The position numbers and the translations under genes were made by a program. A DNA stretch of 44,804 nucleotides, taken from Clostridia bacterium (GTDB taxonomy: Bacteria; Bacillota; Clostridia; Oscillospirales; CAG-272). The DNA lies in contig JAFUQQ010000067.1 of assembly GCA_017472285.1 (NCBI GenBank), positions 1 through 44,804 on the forward strand, read 5' to 3'. The notes beneath the pieces were generated by a model. The model did not search any database, was not told the DNA's origin, and saw only the letters and a list, made by a program, of their open reading frames with translations. Of the stretch, positions 14,341 to 22,788 are shown piece after piece. The first letter of the stretch is position 1; each line of letters opens with the position of its first letter.

Positions 14341-15919
14341 TTATATCGCCTTGATTCTCCTTTTTCTTGCAGCACTTTGTTGGACGTTTGGGCAACGAAT
14401 GTTGACTCATGATATTGCAGAAGACGCTAATGCCGGTGAATCATCGTCCACCACAACAGGTGCCCATACCTCTACTGTCACGCAAACAAGTGTTACGAAC
14501 ACAAGGGATACTGCGGAAAATTTAGGGGAAGGAACGACAGTTGAATCCACGTTATCCTCTACGGAATTCACGCAATCAAATCATGTAACTGAAAAAACGG
14601 GGTACAGTACCGAAAGGTTATTTGGCTATATCCTTTCTTTTATTTCTATTGTGGCCGCCGTCATAGCGATTATTGTATTATATCAGAAGAATCCTATCTG
14701 CGGTCCGGATGGTGCCGGTATCATTCTGGCGATATTGGCGACTGTATATAACATAATCTTTTCTTTGGAATCCACGCAGAGTTCCATAATTAACATATTA
14801 CGTTTGATTTCCGGGATTGTCGGCACGTTTGCAGTTTTGTTGAGTATTCGTGAACTGATTGGATGGATACGGGCAAGATTCTCTTTGTCGTGGTGTTTGG
14901 TTCATAGAATTGCCAAGCGGTGTGCCACTCCGCAAATGTCCCTTTTGATTTTTATTGGATGGATCTTTTTGCCTTGGGTTGTACTTGCTTCTTTCCTTGG
15001 TGCCTCCGTTAGTCAGGTCTTTTGGGTTTGTGTCTTGGGCTATCTGACAGCTTCTGCTTTCGGGTTTCTTTGTCTTTGGAAATATGGTACAGATTTGAAT
15101 CATTTCAAGAAACAGCTTGATAACTATCAGCAAGGTAAACCGATTATTGTTAGGGACGGAGCCTTTTCGCAAACGGAAGCGCAGCTTTTGGACGTACAAG
15201 CTCAGCACGAAGAAGCTGTGCGTACTGCCGTTGCCAGCGAACGATTCAAAGTTGAACTGATCTCCAACGTTTCTCATGATCTACGTACACCACTAACTTC
15301 CATACTCGGTTATAGTGAGCTTCTGCAAAAGGAAAGCTTATCATCAGAGGGGCAGGAGCAGCTCAGACGGTTGCATCAGAAGGCTGGATATATGAACGAT
15401 CTTGTGGAAGCTCTCTTTGAACTAACCAAGGTATCCAGCGGTGTTGTGGAATGTAAAAAAGATGAAATTGATCTGATTCGTCTTCTGGAACAGACGATTG
15501 GTTTGGTTGACGATCAGCTTGTGAGTACCGGACTTACCGTGAAACGCAATTATTGTGCTGATTCAATTTCTGTGATTACCGATGGGGCAAGGATGCACCA
15601 AGTATTTGCCAATCTTCTTGGCAATGCGATCAAGTATGCCTTGGCAGGTACCCGAATCTATCTGGAGGTTAAGGAAACAGAGATGTGCTATCATGTCCGT
15701 ATGATGAATACCGCCTCTTATGAGATGGATTTCAAGCCGGACGAGATCATGCAGCGATTCGCCAGAGGAGATAAGGCTCGTTCCACAAAAGGAAGTGGTT
15801 TGGGTCTTGCAATTGCCCAGACGTATACAGAATCCGTCGGAGGCAGCTTCCGTGTAATTTTGGACGGAGATCAATTCAATGCAATTGTGGAACTGCCTAA
15901 AACTGAAAGAAATTTGTAA
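14321..15919 (+). CDS. Membrane-bound sensor histidine kinase
   Basis: 532 residues from the ATG at 14321, with a GGGGG patch just upstream; a TTG two codons earlier is less likely. The N-terminal helix is followed by a short Ser/Thr-rich extracytoplasmic stretch (about 38-95), then some five or six membrane helices to about residue 255. A HisKA domain carries the phospho-acceptor His319 in VSHDLRTPLTS. The HATPase domain has an N-box (NLLGNAIKYA) and a G2-box (KGSGLGLAIA). With no large sensory domain and many helices, it may sense membrane state or a partner protein, as do kinases linked to cell-envelope stress. Partner of the regulator at 13636. Confidence 0.93.
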   Translation: MSLKRRNYIALILLFLAALCWTFGQRMLTHDIAEDANAGESSSTTTGAHTSTVTQTSVTNTRDTAENLGEGTTVESTLSSTEFTQSNHVTEKTGYSTERLFGYILSFISIVAAVIAIIVLYQKNPICGPDGAGIILAILATVYNIIFSLESTQSSIINILRLISGIVGTFAVLLSIRELIGWIRARFSLSWCLVHRIAKRCATPQMSLLIFIGWIFLPWVVLASFLGASVSQVFWVCVLGYLTASAFGFLCLWKYGTDLNHFKKQLDNYQQGKPIIVRDGAFSQTEAQLLDVQAQHEEAVRTAVASERFKVELISNVSHDLRTPLTSILGYSELLQKESLSSEGQEQLRRLHQKAGYMNDLVEALFELTKVSSGVVECKKDEIDLIRLLEQTIGLVDDQLVSTGLTVKRNYCADSISVITDGARMHQVFANLLGNAIKYALAGTRIYLEVKETEMCYHVRMMNTASYEMDFKPDEIMQRFARGDKARSTKGSGLGLAIAQTYTESVGGSFRVILDGDQFNAIVELPKTERNL

Positions 15920-15946
15920 GAATTATCTCAATATTATGAAAGACAT

Positions 15947-15970
15947 CCCTTGTACAATGTGTACAGGGGG
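15947..15970 (+). promoter_or_regulatory. Hairpin overlapping the ribosome binding site of the DUF2079-like gene
   Basis: CCCTTGTACA (15947-15956) pairs with TGTACAGGGG (15960-15969), with one G-U pair and a three-base loop. The 3' arm contains the AGGGGG Shine-Dalgarno for the ATG at 15979, so the stem would hide it. No T-tract follows, so it is not a normal terminator. Confidence 0.5.
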
Positions 15971-15978
15971 TGATTTTT

Positions 15979-17841
15979 ATGTTAAAGCAAAAAAATTTTA
16001 GTCATCCGTTTATGATTTCCGATCTCGTGCGCCATATGCTCCTTTCATGGCTACTGGCTGTTTTGATAGAATATTTCATTTTGCCAAACGAATGGAGAGA
16101 TCTGTCAAAATTGGATGGGCTGGCGCAAATGTCTTTGATTTCTGTCATTGGAATGACTTGCGTGTTTACGGTTTTGCTGACCAGAATCTCTTGCCTTGTA
16201 AAAACAGAAAAAGCAGAGCGATTCGGTATCGTTATCGTATTTGCGGTTTTTGAAATTGTGGCTTTACGTGCAAACGCATCGTGGGCTTTTCTTGCGGTTT
16301 GCACATTGATATTTGTCATTTTGGTTAGTTTTGAGCTCTATGGATGGGATAAACGCACGGAGCTTGTTATTGAACCGAAAAAATCACATAAAGCATTTGT
16401 TTGGATTACCGTGGGATTGTCAGTGACTTTTTTTCTGTTTGTCAGCGCATGGACGATGGGACGTGTGTACAGTTTCAGTTCACCAACTTATGATTTTGGT
16501 ATTTTTTCTCAAATGTTTTATCACATGAAAGAGTCAGGTTTACCCATGACCACATTGGAGCGTGACGGTCTGTTATCCCATTTTGCAGTTCATGTTTCTC
16601 CGATCTATTATCTGATGTTACCATTTTATTGGTTATTTCCAACGCCTGCTACATTACAGGTGTTACAAGCCGCAGTCATCACTTCCGCGGTGATCCCTTT
16701 ATGGAAAATTGGAAAGCATCACGGTCTGACAGGCGCACAGAGAATGTTAATTTGTGCGGTGCTGCTTCTTTACCCGGCATTTTCCGGTGGTACAAGCTAT
16801 GACATTCATGAAAACTGCTTCTTAACGCCGCTGATTCTCTGGCTGTTCTACGGTATTGACAGAAAGAATATACCGATTACCATGATTGCCGCCGTACTCA
16901 CGCTGATGGTGAAAGAGGATGCCGCTGTATATGTGGCGGTGATTGCCCTGTGGCTGATCGTCAAAACCGTTTTAAAGCTCAAGAAATTGAATTCACAAAA
17001 TCTGATAACGGGGCTTATTTTGCTTGCGTTTTCTATCGGGTGGTTCTTATTTGTCACGGGTTATCTTTCAGAACATGGTGACGGTGTGATGACCTACCGC
17101 TATAACAACTTGATGTATGATGGCTCATCCTCGTTGATTACCGTTATCAAGGCTGTCATTCTCAATCCCATGAAAGCAATCTATGAGTGTGTAGATACAG
17201 AAAAATTATATTTCATTGCTATGACGCTTCTGCCTTTGTTGGGACTTCCGTTGTTGACAAGACGATATGAGCGGTACATACTGCTAATTCCTTATATCTT
17301 GGTGAATCTCATGTCGGATTATCCATATCAGCATGATATTTTCTTCCAGTACACATTCGGTTCCAATGCATTTCTGATATATTTGACAGTTGTAAATCTT
17401 GTTGACTTAAAGATGAACTGGCAACGCCTTTTTGCCTTGATTACTGCCGCTGTTGTAAGTGCGGTATGTTTTTCTATGGTCGTTGTTCCGAAAGCGGTTC
17501 GTTATCCGGTGCAAGCGATCCGGAATTATGGGTATTATCAGAATATCCGAGATGCCTTGGACACGATTCCAGACGGTGCATCGGTGACTGCCACTGGATT
17601 CTATACTACGTATCTTTCCCAGAGAGAAATACTATATGATGTTTTGCACTGTTCCCGTGAACATCTGCTGGAAACAGAGTATGTTGTTTTAAGGATGGAT
17701 TCTAATGGTGAATGCAGTAAATATGCGACAGCCGACAAGAATGACGGCTTTGAAAATCTTATAAAACTATTAGAAGAAAGCGGATACCAAGAATATGGGG
17801 CTGTTAATGATGTGTTGGTGATCTATCATAAAGGAAATTAA
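15979..17841 (+). CDS. DUF2079-like polytopic membrane protein
   Basis: 620 residues with about 12 to 14 membrane helices. The segment YDFGIFSQMFYHM and, further on, HFAVHVSPIYYLMLPFYW, YDIHEN and VKEDAAVY are typical of the DUF2079 family, which resembles GT-C glycosyltransferases or flippases. Asp and Glu in the first extracytoplasmic loops would be the candidate active-site acids. The last ~90 residues form a soluble domain. The ATG at 15979 follows AGGGGG. The gene lies 59 bp after the histidine kinase and may share its transcript, with translation limited by the hairpin at 15947-15970. Substrate unknown; a lipid-linked sugar role in envelope or surface-protein glycosylation is possible. 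Confidence 0.78.
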   Translation: MLKQKNFSHPFMISDLVRHMLLSWLLAVLIEYFILPNEWRDLSKLDGLAQMSLISVIGMTCVFTVLLTRISCLVKTEKAERFGIVIVFAVFEIVALRANASWAFLAVCTLIFVILVSFELYGWDKRTELVIEPKKSHKAFVWITVGLSVTFFLFVSAWTMGRVYSFSSPTYDFGIFSQMFYHMKESGLPMTTLERDGLLSHFAVHVSPIYYLMLPFYWLFPTPATLQVLQAAVITSAVIPLWKIGKHHGLTGAQRMLICAVLLLYPAFSGGTSYDIHENCFLTPLILWLFYGIDRKNIPITMIAAVLTLMVKEDAAVYVAVIALWLIVKTVLKLKKLNSQNLITGLILLAFSIGWFLFVTGYLSEHGDGVMTYRYNNLMYDGSSSLITVIKAVILNPMKAIYECVDTEKLYFIAMTLLPLLGLPLLTRRYERYILLIPYILVNLMSDYPYQHDIFFQYTFGSNAFLIYLTVVNLVDLKMNWQRLFALITAAVVSAVCFSMVVVPKAVRYPVQAIRNYGYYQNIRDALDTIPDGASVTATGFYTTYLSQREILYDVLHCSREHLLETEYVVLRMDSNGECSKYATADKNDGFENLIKLLEESGYQEYGAVNDVLVIYHKGN

Positions 17842-17871
17842 TATCATTACACAGATTACATTCAATCACTT

Positions 17872-17910
17872 CTGCCAATTTTTTTATGAAAATTGGCAGA
17901 TTTTTTCTTT
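17872..17910 (+). terminator. Rho-independent terminator
   Basis: CTGCCAATTTTT pairs with AAAATTGGCAG and is followed by TTTTTTCTTTT. It ends the two-component/DUF2079-like unit. Confidence 0.9.
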
Positions 17911-17957
17911 TCTTCGGTCTATAATGGATGAAAGGGAACATACAAGGAGGAATACAT

Positions 17958-19136
17958 ATGAAAAAACTCATCAGCATCATTCTTTGTTTTTGCACGCTTT
18001 TTTTGCTCATTTCCTGTAATCAAAATGAGAGGGAAGAAAAAGAATGTTATATTTCGTCAAATAATCTTGTATACGGCAACCGTATCTATCAACTTAGCCA
18101 AGTGGAGCCGGGAGAATGGTATCTCACATATATCAATATCGGTGATGAAAGCGGAGAAATACACATCGGCTGTATCGACCCGCTCTGCACACATGACCGC
18201 GCAACCTGTGTGGCAGCCTCTTATTTGGGAGAGGTGGTACTGATGCCGGGGAAAAAGGCACCAACGGCATATTTTTCGAGCATTGTTGACGGTCGTAGTC
18301 AGTTGGGCATTGTATCGCTCGATATGGAAACGGGAGAGCGCAAGGTCGTTTGTGAATTTTCAGAGGATTTCCAACCGGATGGGATATTCTTTTCGTTTAT
18401 CATTGCAGGTGATTATCTATATACAATCGGGCGAATCACAGATGGTTCAGAAGGCTCTGTTTGTCATAATATTTGGCGAGCATCGCTTTCGGGCGGAGAG
18501 TTTGAAAAAATGACATGGGCAGAGGATCAAAATGCGTATTATGATCTATATTACATCGATGCCGAGGGATACCATTATTATGTACGCCATATTAACGATT
18601 CGACTTATGAGCATATCTTGTATCGCAGTAAAGATTTTGTAAATGAACAAAAACTTCTTGATTGTACTTATACAGGTGAATTTCCGCAAAATAGCATAGA
18701 ATACCTGAAATTTTATGAAGGTATGATGTATTATACTGTCAGAATGGCAGACGTTTCTCATGAACTGATCGAAGAACCTCTGAGCAAGGAAGATGAAGGT
18801 TATCAGCTATACAATAAAGAGGGATTTCAGAATATATTTGATCTTGCAATTTATCGTATGCCGATGGACGGCAGCGGCGAACCTGAATTGCTGGTCAAGG
18901 GCATTGGCAATTATGGAGTAGCAACAAGTAGCCCTTATCAGATTGCAAACGGAAAACTCTATTATATGCCATATGAAGAACATTATCTCGGCAAACTCGA
19001 TTATGTTTTACCGCAATATATCACGGGTGATCCTACCGAGGATGCCAAAAAGAAGAAAAATATGCGGTGTCTTTCTTATCTTTATGCACCGAATGATGGC
19101 AGTATCTATGAGTTTGATCTTGAAACAAAAGAATGA
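17958..19136 (+). CDS. Lipoprotein of the C-x-DPLC-x-H propeller-like family, probably C-terminally truncated
   Basis: 393 codons from the ATG at 17958 (AAGGAGG at 17944-17950). The signal peptide ends in a lipobox, LISC (Cys18). Beta-rich repeats of propeller type follow and carry the family motif CIDPLCTH...C, shared with lipoproteins at 29287, 31407, 42479 and 44538. The reading frame stops right after YEFDLETKE, a point where the relatives continue for another blade or two. The next bases (from ~19130) encode, in another frame, the tail of a sigma factor. I infer that a deletion removed the end of this gene. It lies upstream of an ABC permease and ATPase, as the relatives do in this window, so it is likely an accessory or sensing lipoprotein for that transporter. 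It may still be made and anchored. Confidence 0.78.
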   Translation: MKKLISIILCFCTLFLLISCNQNEREEKECYISSNNLVYGNRIYQLSQVEPGEWYLTYINIGDESGEIHIGCIDPLCTHDRATCVAASYLGEVVLMPGKKAPTAYFSSIVDGRSQLGIVSLDMETGERKVVCEFSEDFQPDGIFFSFIIAGDYLYTIGRITDGSEGSVCHNIWRASLSGGEFEKMTWAEDQNAYYDLYYIDAEGYHYYVRHINDSTYEHILYRSKDFVNEQKLLDCTYTGEFPQNSIEYLKFYEGMMYYTVRMADVSHELIEEPLSKEDEGYQLYNKEGFQNIFDLAIYRMPMDGSGEPELLVKGIGNYGVATSSPYQIANGKLYYMPYEEHYLGKLDYVLPQYITGDPTEDAKKKKNMRCLSYLYAPNDGSIYEFDLETKE

Positions 19137-19347
19137 TGGTGAAATCGCAAAAATGATTGATGCCTTTTTGGAAACGCAAAAGCCGCTTGCGGCAAAACTT
19201 TTTGACAGAAGATATTATTATAACGAAACGGTGCGGGATATTTCGGCAAAGCTCGGCATCTCTGAAAACAAAGCGACCAAACAACTATCTAAATTACGAA
19301 AAGAATTAAAACGGTATTTAACGGAAAGGGGGATCTCTCTCGAATGA
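19131..19347 (+). pseudogene. 3' remnant of an ECF sigma factor gene (region 4 only)
   Basis: This stretch encodes, in a frame different from the preceding lipoprotein, about 70 residues resembling the region-4 helix-turn-helix of Clostridial ECF sigma factors: IDAFLETQ, then LFDRRYYYNETVRDISAKLG, then a recognition helix and RKELKRYLTERGI. The N-terminal region 2 is missing. An ATG at 19152 could give a 65-residue region-4-only product, and its TGA overlaps the next ATG (ATGA at 19344), as expected for a translationally coupled operon. The best reading is a deletion that fused the middle of the lipoprotein gene to the end of the sigma gene. A functional mini-protein cannot be ruled out. Confidence 0.7.
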
Positions 19348-21749
19348 AATGTGAAGATTTATATCGAGGTATCGGCGGTATCGATGAAAAATGGATCGCC
19401 CTTGCAGAAGAACCCGAACAACGAAAAGAACCTCCGCATTTTATCGGATATGAACTGAAAAAATTGTTTGGTATTCGATATATCTGGATATTTTTAGCGG
19501 TATTTCTGCTTTTAAATTCTATTCTTGCCTATTTCACAGCATCGCGGACGGAAGCGGCGCAGATATCGGCGGAAAGCGTCATGCAGTTTTTGGATGAATA
19601 TAAAGAAAATCCCGAAAGGTACGATGTGTATCATCAGCAAGAAAACGCCAATGATGCATTGCTTTTTCAGATGGTGTATTCCATTATGAATGCGGAAATG
19701 GAGCATGAGCGAAAGCTCGACACCGTGATTGCAAACGCAGAACGAAATCTGAACGATTTTACTTCAATGGGCATCAATCCCAATGCTTATGCATATCAAT
19801 ATCAACTTCGTATCATAGAAGAATATACGCATATTCAAAATGAGGTGATATTGGAAGCAGAATATACTTATGGCTGGAATGAATATTTTTCTTATGAACT
19901 TGTCAATGTCTTTATCTTTCTGACCATTCTTGTTATCGGAAGCGTACTTTTCTTACATGAAAAACAAAGCGGATTTTTGTCAATCATTCGTGCGGTAAAG
20001 TATGGACGCGCACGAACAGCGGTTGCCAAAATTTTAACGCTTCTTTTGCTCACGGCGTTTGTGGTATTATTGTTTGTGCTTTCAACGTGGGCGGTTTACG
20101 GCATTGTGATCGGGTATTCTTCTCCGAGTGTTGAGCTACAAACCTTGGAGCTTTTCACACTTTCCGCAAACGATATGACGGTCGGAACATATTTCTTTTT
20201 GAATATTCTGATGAAATTCCTTTCCGTTTCGCTTTTTGCGATGGCGATACTGGCGTTTTCTATTTTGCTTGGCAATTATATTCTCGTTTATGCTGCCGGG
20301 ATTTCTTTTTTAGGTTGTAACCTCTTTTTATATCTTTTTCCGTGGCTTTCCGCAGAGCATCCGCTCAGACATTTGAATCTTACGGCAATCTCTGTGGGTA
20401 CACCGATTTTTAACCGTTTCCGCTCAATCAATTTGTTTGGAACCGTAGCGGAATATGTCTCCATTCTAATCGTATTTTTTGTTATTTGTTTTGCGGTTCT
20501 ATTTCTTTTTTGCGTGTTTCGGTATGCCAAATGCGGTGTTTCCTCGGTATATCCCGAATGGCTTGCGGTTGCGGTATCTTGGGTGTTGGAGCGTTTGGCA
20601 AATATCAAGAAGCTGTTTTCTTACCGAAAAAAAGAAAAAACGTATCATGTGCGACGTTTTTCGATGTCGCTTATCGGTGCGGAAATTTATAAGACTTTGA
20701 TTTCTTCAAAACTGATTTTCGTTTTGCTTTTACTGTTGTGTGTGAAAATCTGGTATACCGTGGATGTCAATACAGAAAAAATATCCTATGCACATCAATT
20801 CTATGCGGAATATATGACGATTCTGGAAGGAGAAATCACCGAAGAAAAAGAAGCATATTTACAAAACGAACGTGATAAAATCACTGAAACACTTGCTGTG
20901 AAAGATGCGATGGACAGCGCATATGCCAACGCTGAAATCACTTGGGCGGAATATTCTGCTTATCGGGAAGATTATGCTTATGCGATTTCCCGTGATAAAC
21001 CGCTTGCAAAAGCAGAAGAACAGGCAGCGTATCTGATGCGTTTAGAATCGGAAAGCGGGGTCAAAGGCTGGTTTTTCTATGATTACGGATGGGAAAAACT
21101 TTATACGGGGGACGCGGATCTTTTCCTTTATATGTGTATTTTGATTCTCCTGACAGGCACTTTTGCTTCGGAATATCTCTCTGCAAATACAGGCGGTGCG
21201 ATGATTCATCTTCTTCGGACGATGAAAAAGGGAAGAAGGCATACCTTTGGCGCAAAACTGATTTCTTCATCTGTGATTGCTTTTCTGCTTGCACTTGCGT
21301 TCAATCTGATCGATTGTATTGTGGTTTTCGCTCAGTTTGATATGCCTGCGATGTCGGCACCGCTTGCTTCTATGCCGATATTTGAAAAGGTTTCGGCTTC
21401 TGTGACTGTTGGAGGATATCTTATACTGTTTCTTGTGCTTCGTATTTTTGCGGCACTTGTGATGGCAATGCTGGTCTGTGCGCTTTCGGAAATCCTTTGT
21501 AAATATGTTCCGATTCTCGGAACGGTCGTGATATTGACCTTATTACCCGCTGTTTGCGTATATTTCGGAATCACGGCGGCGCAGAAAATCAACTTTTTAA
21601 ATCTCTTTGCGGTAACTCCGCTTGTTTTGACCTCTGCGGAATATGCTTGGCTTGGTTCGGGGTGGACAATGCTTGCGGTCTGGATCTCTCTTATCGGCGT
21701 GATGACAACGCTGCTGCTTTCTGTGGCAAAAAGAATGTTTGTGAAATGA
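19344..21749 (+). CDS. Double-length ABC transporter permease with anti-sigma-like N-terminal leader
   Basis: 801 residues. The first ~30 (DLYRGIGGIDEKWIALAEE) resemble the start of proteins that usually follow ECF sigma genes in Clostridia and act as membrane anti-sigma factors. Then comes a permease: a membrane helix near 48-68, a ~120-residue extracytoplasmic helical segment, and about five helices. A second half (from about residue 435, RRFSMSLIGAEIYKTL) repeats the pattern with its own extracytoplasmic helical domain (YAEYM...GEITEEKEAYLQ). It is a paralogue of the 26367 product, which shares YAEYM, TEEK and the second-half layout but lacks the leader. The partner ATPase follows 9 bp later. 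Probable role: export or immunity towards peptides or lipids. The fused leader suggests transport once coupled to the now broken sigma factor. Confidence 0.8.
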   Translation: MKCEDLYRGIGGIDEKWIALAEEPEQRKEPPHFIGYELKKLFGIRYIWIFLAVFLLLNSILAYFTASRTEAAQISAESVMQFLDEYKENPERYDVYHQQENANDALLFQMVYSIMNAEMEHERKLDTVIANAERNLNDFTSMGINPNAYAYQYQLRIIEEYTHIQNEVILEAEYTYGWNEYFSYELVNVFIFLTILVIGSVLFLHEKQSGFLSIIRAVKYGRARTAVAKILTLLLLTAFVVLLFVLSTWAVYGIVIGYSSPSVELQTLELFTLSANDMTVGTYFFLNILMKFLSVSLFAMAILAFSILLGNYILVYAAGISFLGCNLFLYLFPWLSAEHPLRHLNLTAISVGTPIFNRFRSINLFGTVAEYVSILIVFFVICFAVLFLFCVFRYAKCGVSSVYPEWLAVAVSWVLERLANIKKLFSYRKKEKTYHVRRFSMSLIGAEIYKTLISSKLIFVLLLLLCVKIWYTVDVNTEKISYAHQFYAEYMTILEGEITEEKEAYLQNERDKITETLAVKDAMDSAYANAEITWAEYSAYREDYAYAISRDKPLAKAEEQAAYLMRLESESGVKGWFFYDYGWEKLYTGDADLFLYMCILILLTGTFASEYLSANTGGAMIHLLRTMKKGRRHTFGAKLISSSVIAFLLALAFNLIDCIVVFAQFDMPAMSAPLASMPIFEKVSASVTVGGYLILFLVLRIFAALVMAMLVCALSEILCKYVPILGTVVILTLLPAVCVYFGITAAQKINFLNLFAVTPLVLTSAEYAWLGSGWTMLAVWISLIGVMTTLLLSVAKRMFVK

Positions 21750-21758
21750 GGTGATAAA

Positions 21759-22652
21759 ATGGAACTTTCTCTGCAAAATATCACAAAATTTTATTTCAAA
21801 AATTTAGCACTCGATCGATTTTCCGTTCATTTAACACCGGGGATTTATGCGCTTCTCGGTCCGAATGGTTCGGGGAAAAGTACGCTTATGAATATTTTGA
21901 CGGATAATCTGAAAGCGGATAGCGGAACGGTAATGTATACGAATGATGCGGGAATATCGGAAAATATTTTGAAAATGGGAGAGAGATTTCGTGAAAAGAT
22001 CGGATTTATGCCTCAATATTCGGGATTTTATCCCAATTTTTCGGCAGAGCGTTTTCTTTGGTATATTGCTTCTCTGAAAGGGCTGGATAAAAATACAGCG
22101 ACACTTCAAATTCCCGAAGTGCTTGCGGCAGTGGAGCTTTCCGATGTGGCAAATCATCGAATCGGCACGTTTTCGGGCGGTATGAAACAGCGGCTTGCTT
22201 TTGCGCAGGCGATTCTCGGTGATCCTGAAATTCTCATTTTGGATGAACCGACAGCGGGACTTGATCCAAGGCAGAGTGTTTCCATACGAAATTATATATC
22301 CGAAATTGCATTGGATAAGATCGTTCTGATCGCAACGCACGTTGTTTCCGATATTGAATATATTGCCAAAGAAGTGATCGTCATGAAAAAAGGTACAATT
22401 GCGGCGAAAGGCTCACCATCCTTGCTTGCAAAAAACATGGAAGGAATGGTATGGCAAGTGACCGTTCCATCGGAAGAAGTATCGGAAATGCAGATGTTTT
22501 ATCGTGTGACCAATATTTCCGTTCCACCGACAGATGCGAACCATGTCATATTACGGATATTATCGGGACACAAGCCAACATCTGATGCCAAAACGATAGT
22601 ACCGACGCTGGAGGATTATTATCTTTATACCTTTGGGACAGAAATTTTATAG
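21759..22652 (+). CDS. ABC transporter ATP-binding protein
   Basis: 297 residues with Walker A GPNGSGKST (near 34-42), Q-loop in MPQYSGFYP, signature FSGGMKQR, Walker B ILILDEPTAGLD and the switch His in ATHVVSD. The size and the C-terminal regulatory tail (ending PTLEDYYLY) fit the bacitracin/lantibiotic export (BcrA/NatA-like) class. It follows the permease by 9 bp with GAGGTGA as ribosome site and should energise it. The 25399 product is a close paralogue, identical over long motifs such as PGIYALLGPNGSGKSTLMN. Confidence 0.93.
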   Translation: MELSLQNITKFYFKNLALDRFSVHLTPGIYALLGPNGSGKSTLMNILTDNLKADSGTVMYTNDAGISENILKMGERFREKIGFMPQYSGFYPNFSAERFLWYIASLKGLDKNTATLQIPEVLAAVELSDVANHRIGTFSGGMKQRLAFAQAILGDPEILILDEPTAGLDPRQSVSIRNYISEIALDKIVLIATHVVSDIEYIAKEVIVMKKGTIAAKGSPSLLAKNMEGMVWQVTVPSEEVSEMQMFYRVTNISVPPTDANHVILRILSGHKPTSDAKTIVPTLEDYYLYTFGTEIL

Positions 22653-22711
22653 AGATTTCTTTTTTTGAAATGATTCTGAAAATAGATGATAAGAGATATG
22701 AAATGAAACGA

Positions 22712-22752
22712 AAAATCCCACTTATGACTAAAAGTCATAAGTGGGATTTTCT
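22712..22752. terminator. Bidirectional terminator between convergent genes
   Basis: A perfect 18 bp stem (22712-22729 with 22733-22750) with a three-base loop, flanked by A-runs on one side and TTTTCTT on the other. It serves both the ATPase gene (+) and the GH38 gene (-). Confidence 0.92.
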
Positions 22753-22788
22753 TGGAATGACGATACTTTTTATGTATAATTTGAAAAA

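Noticed and set aside
17897..17925. Promoter for the 17958 lipoprotein gene
   Set aside because: TATAAT is present at 17920-17925, but no acceptable -35 box lies 16-18 bp upstream and the site sits right after a terminator T-tract; too weak to list.
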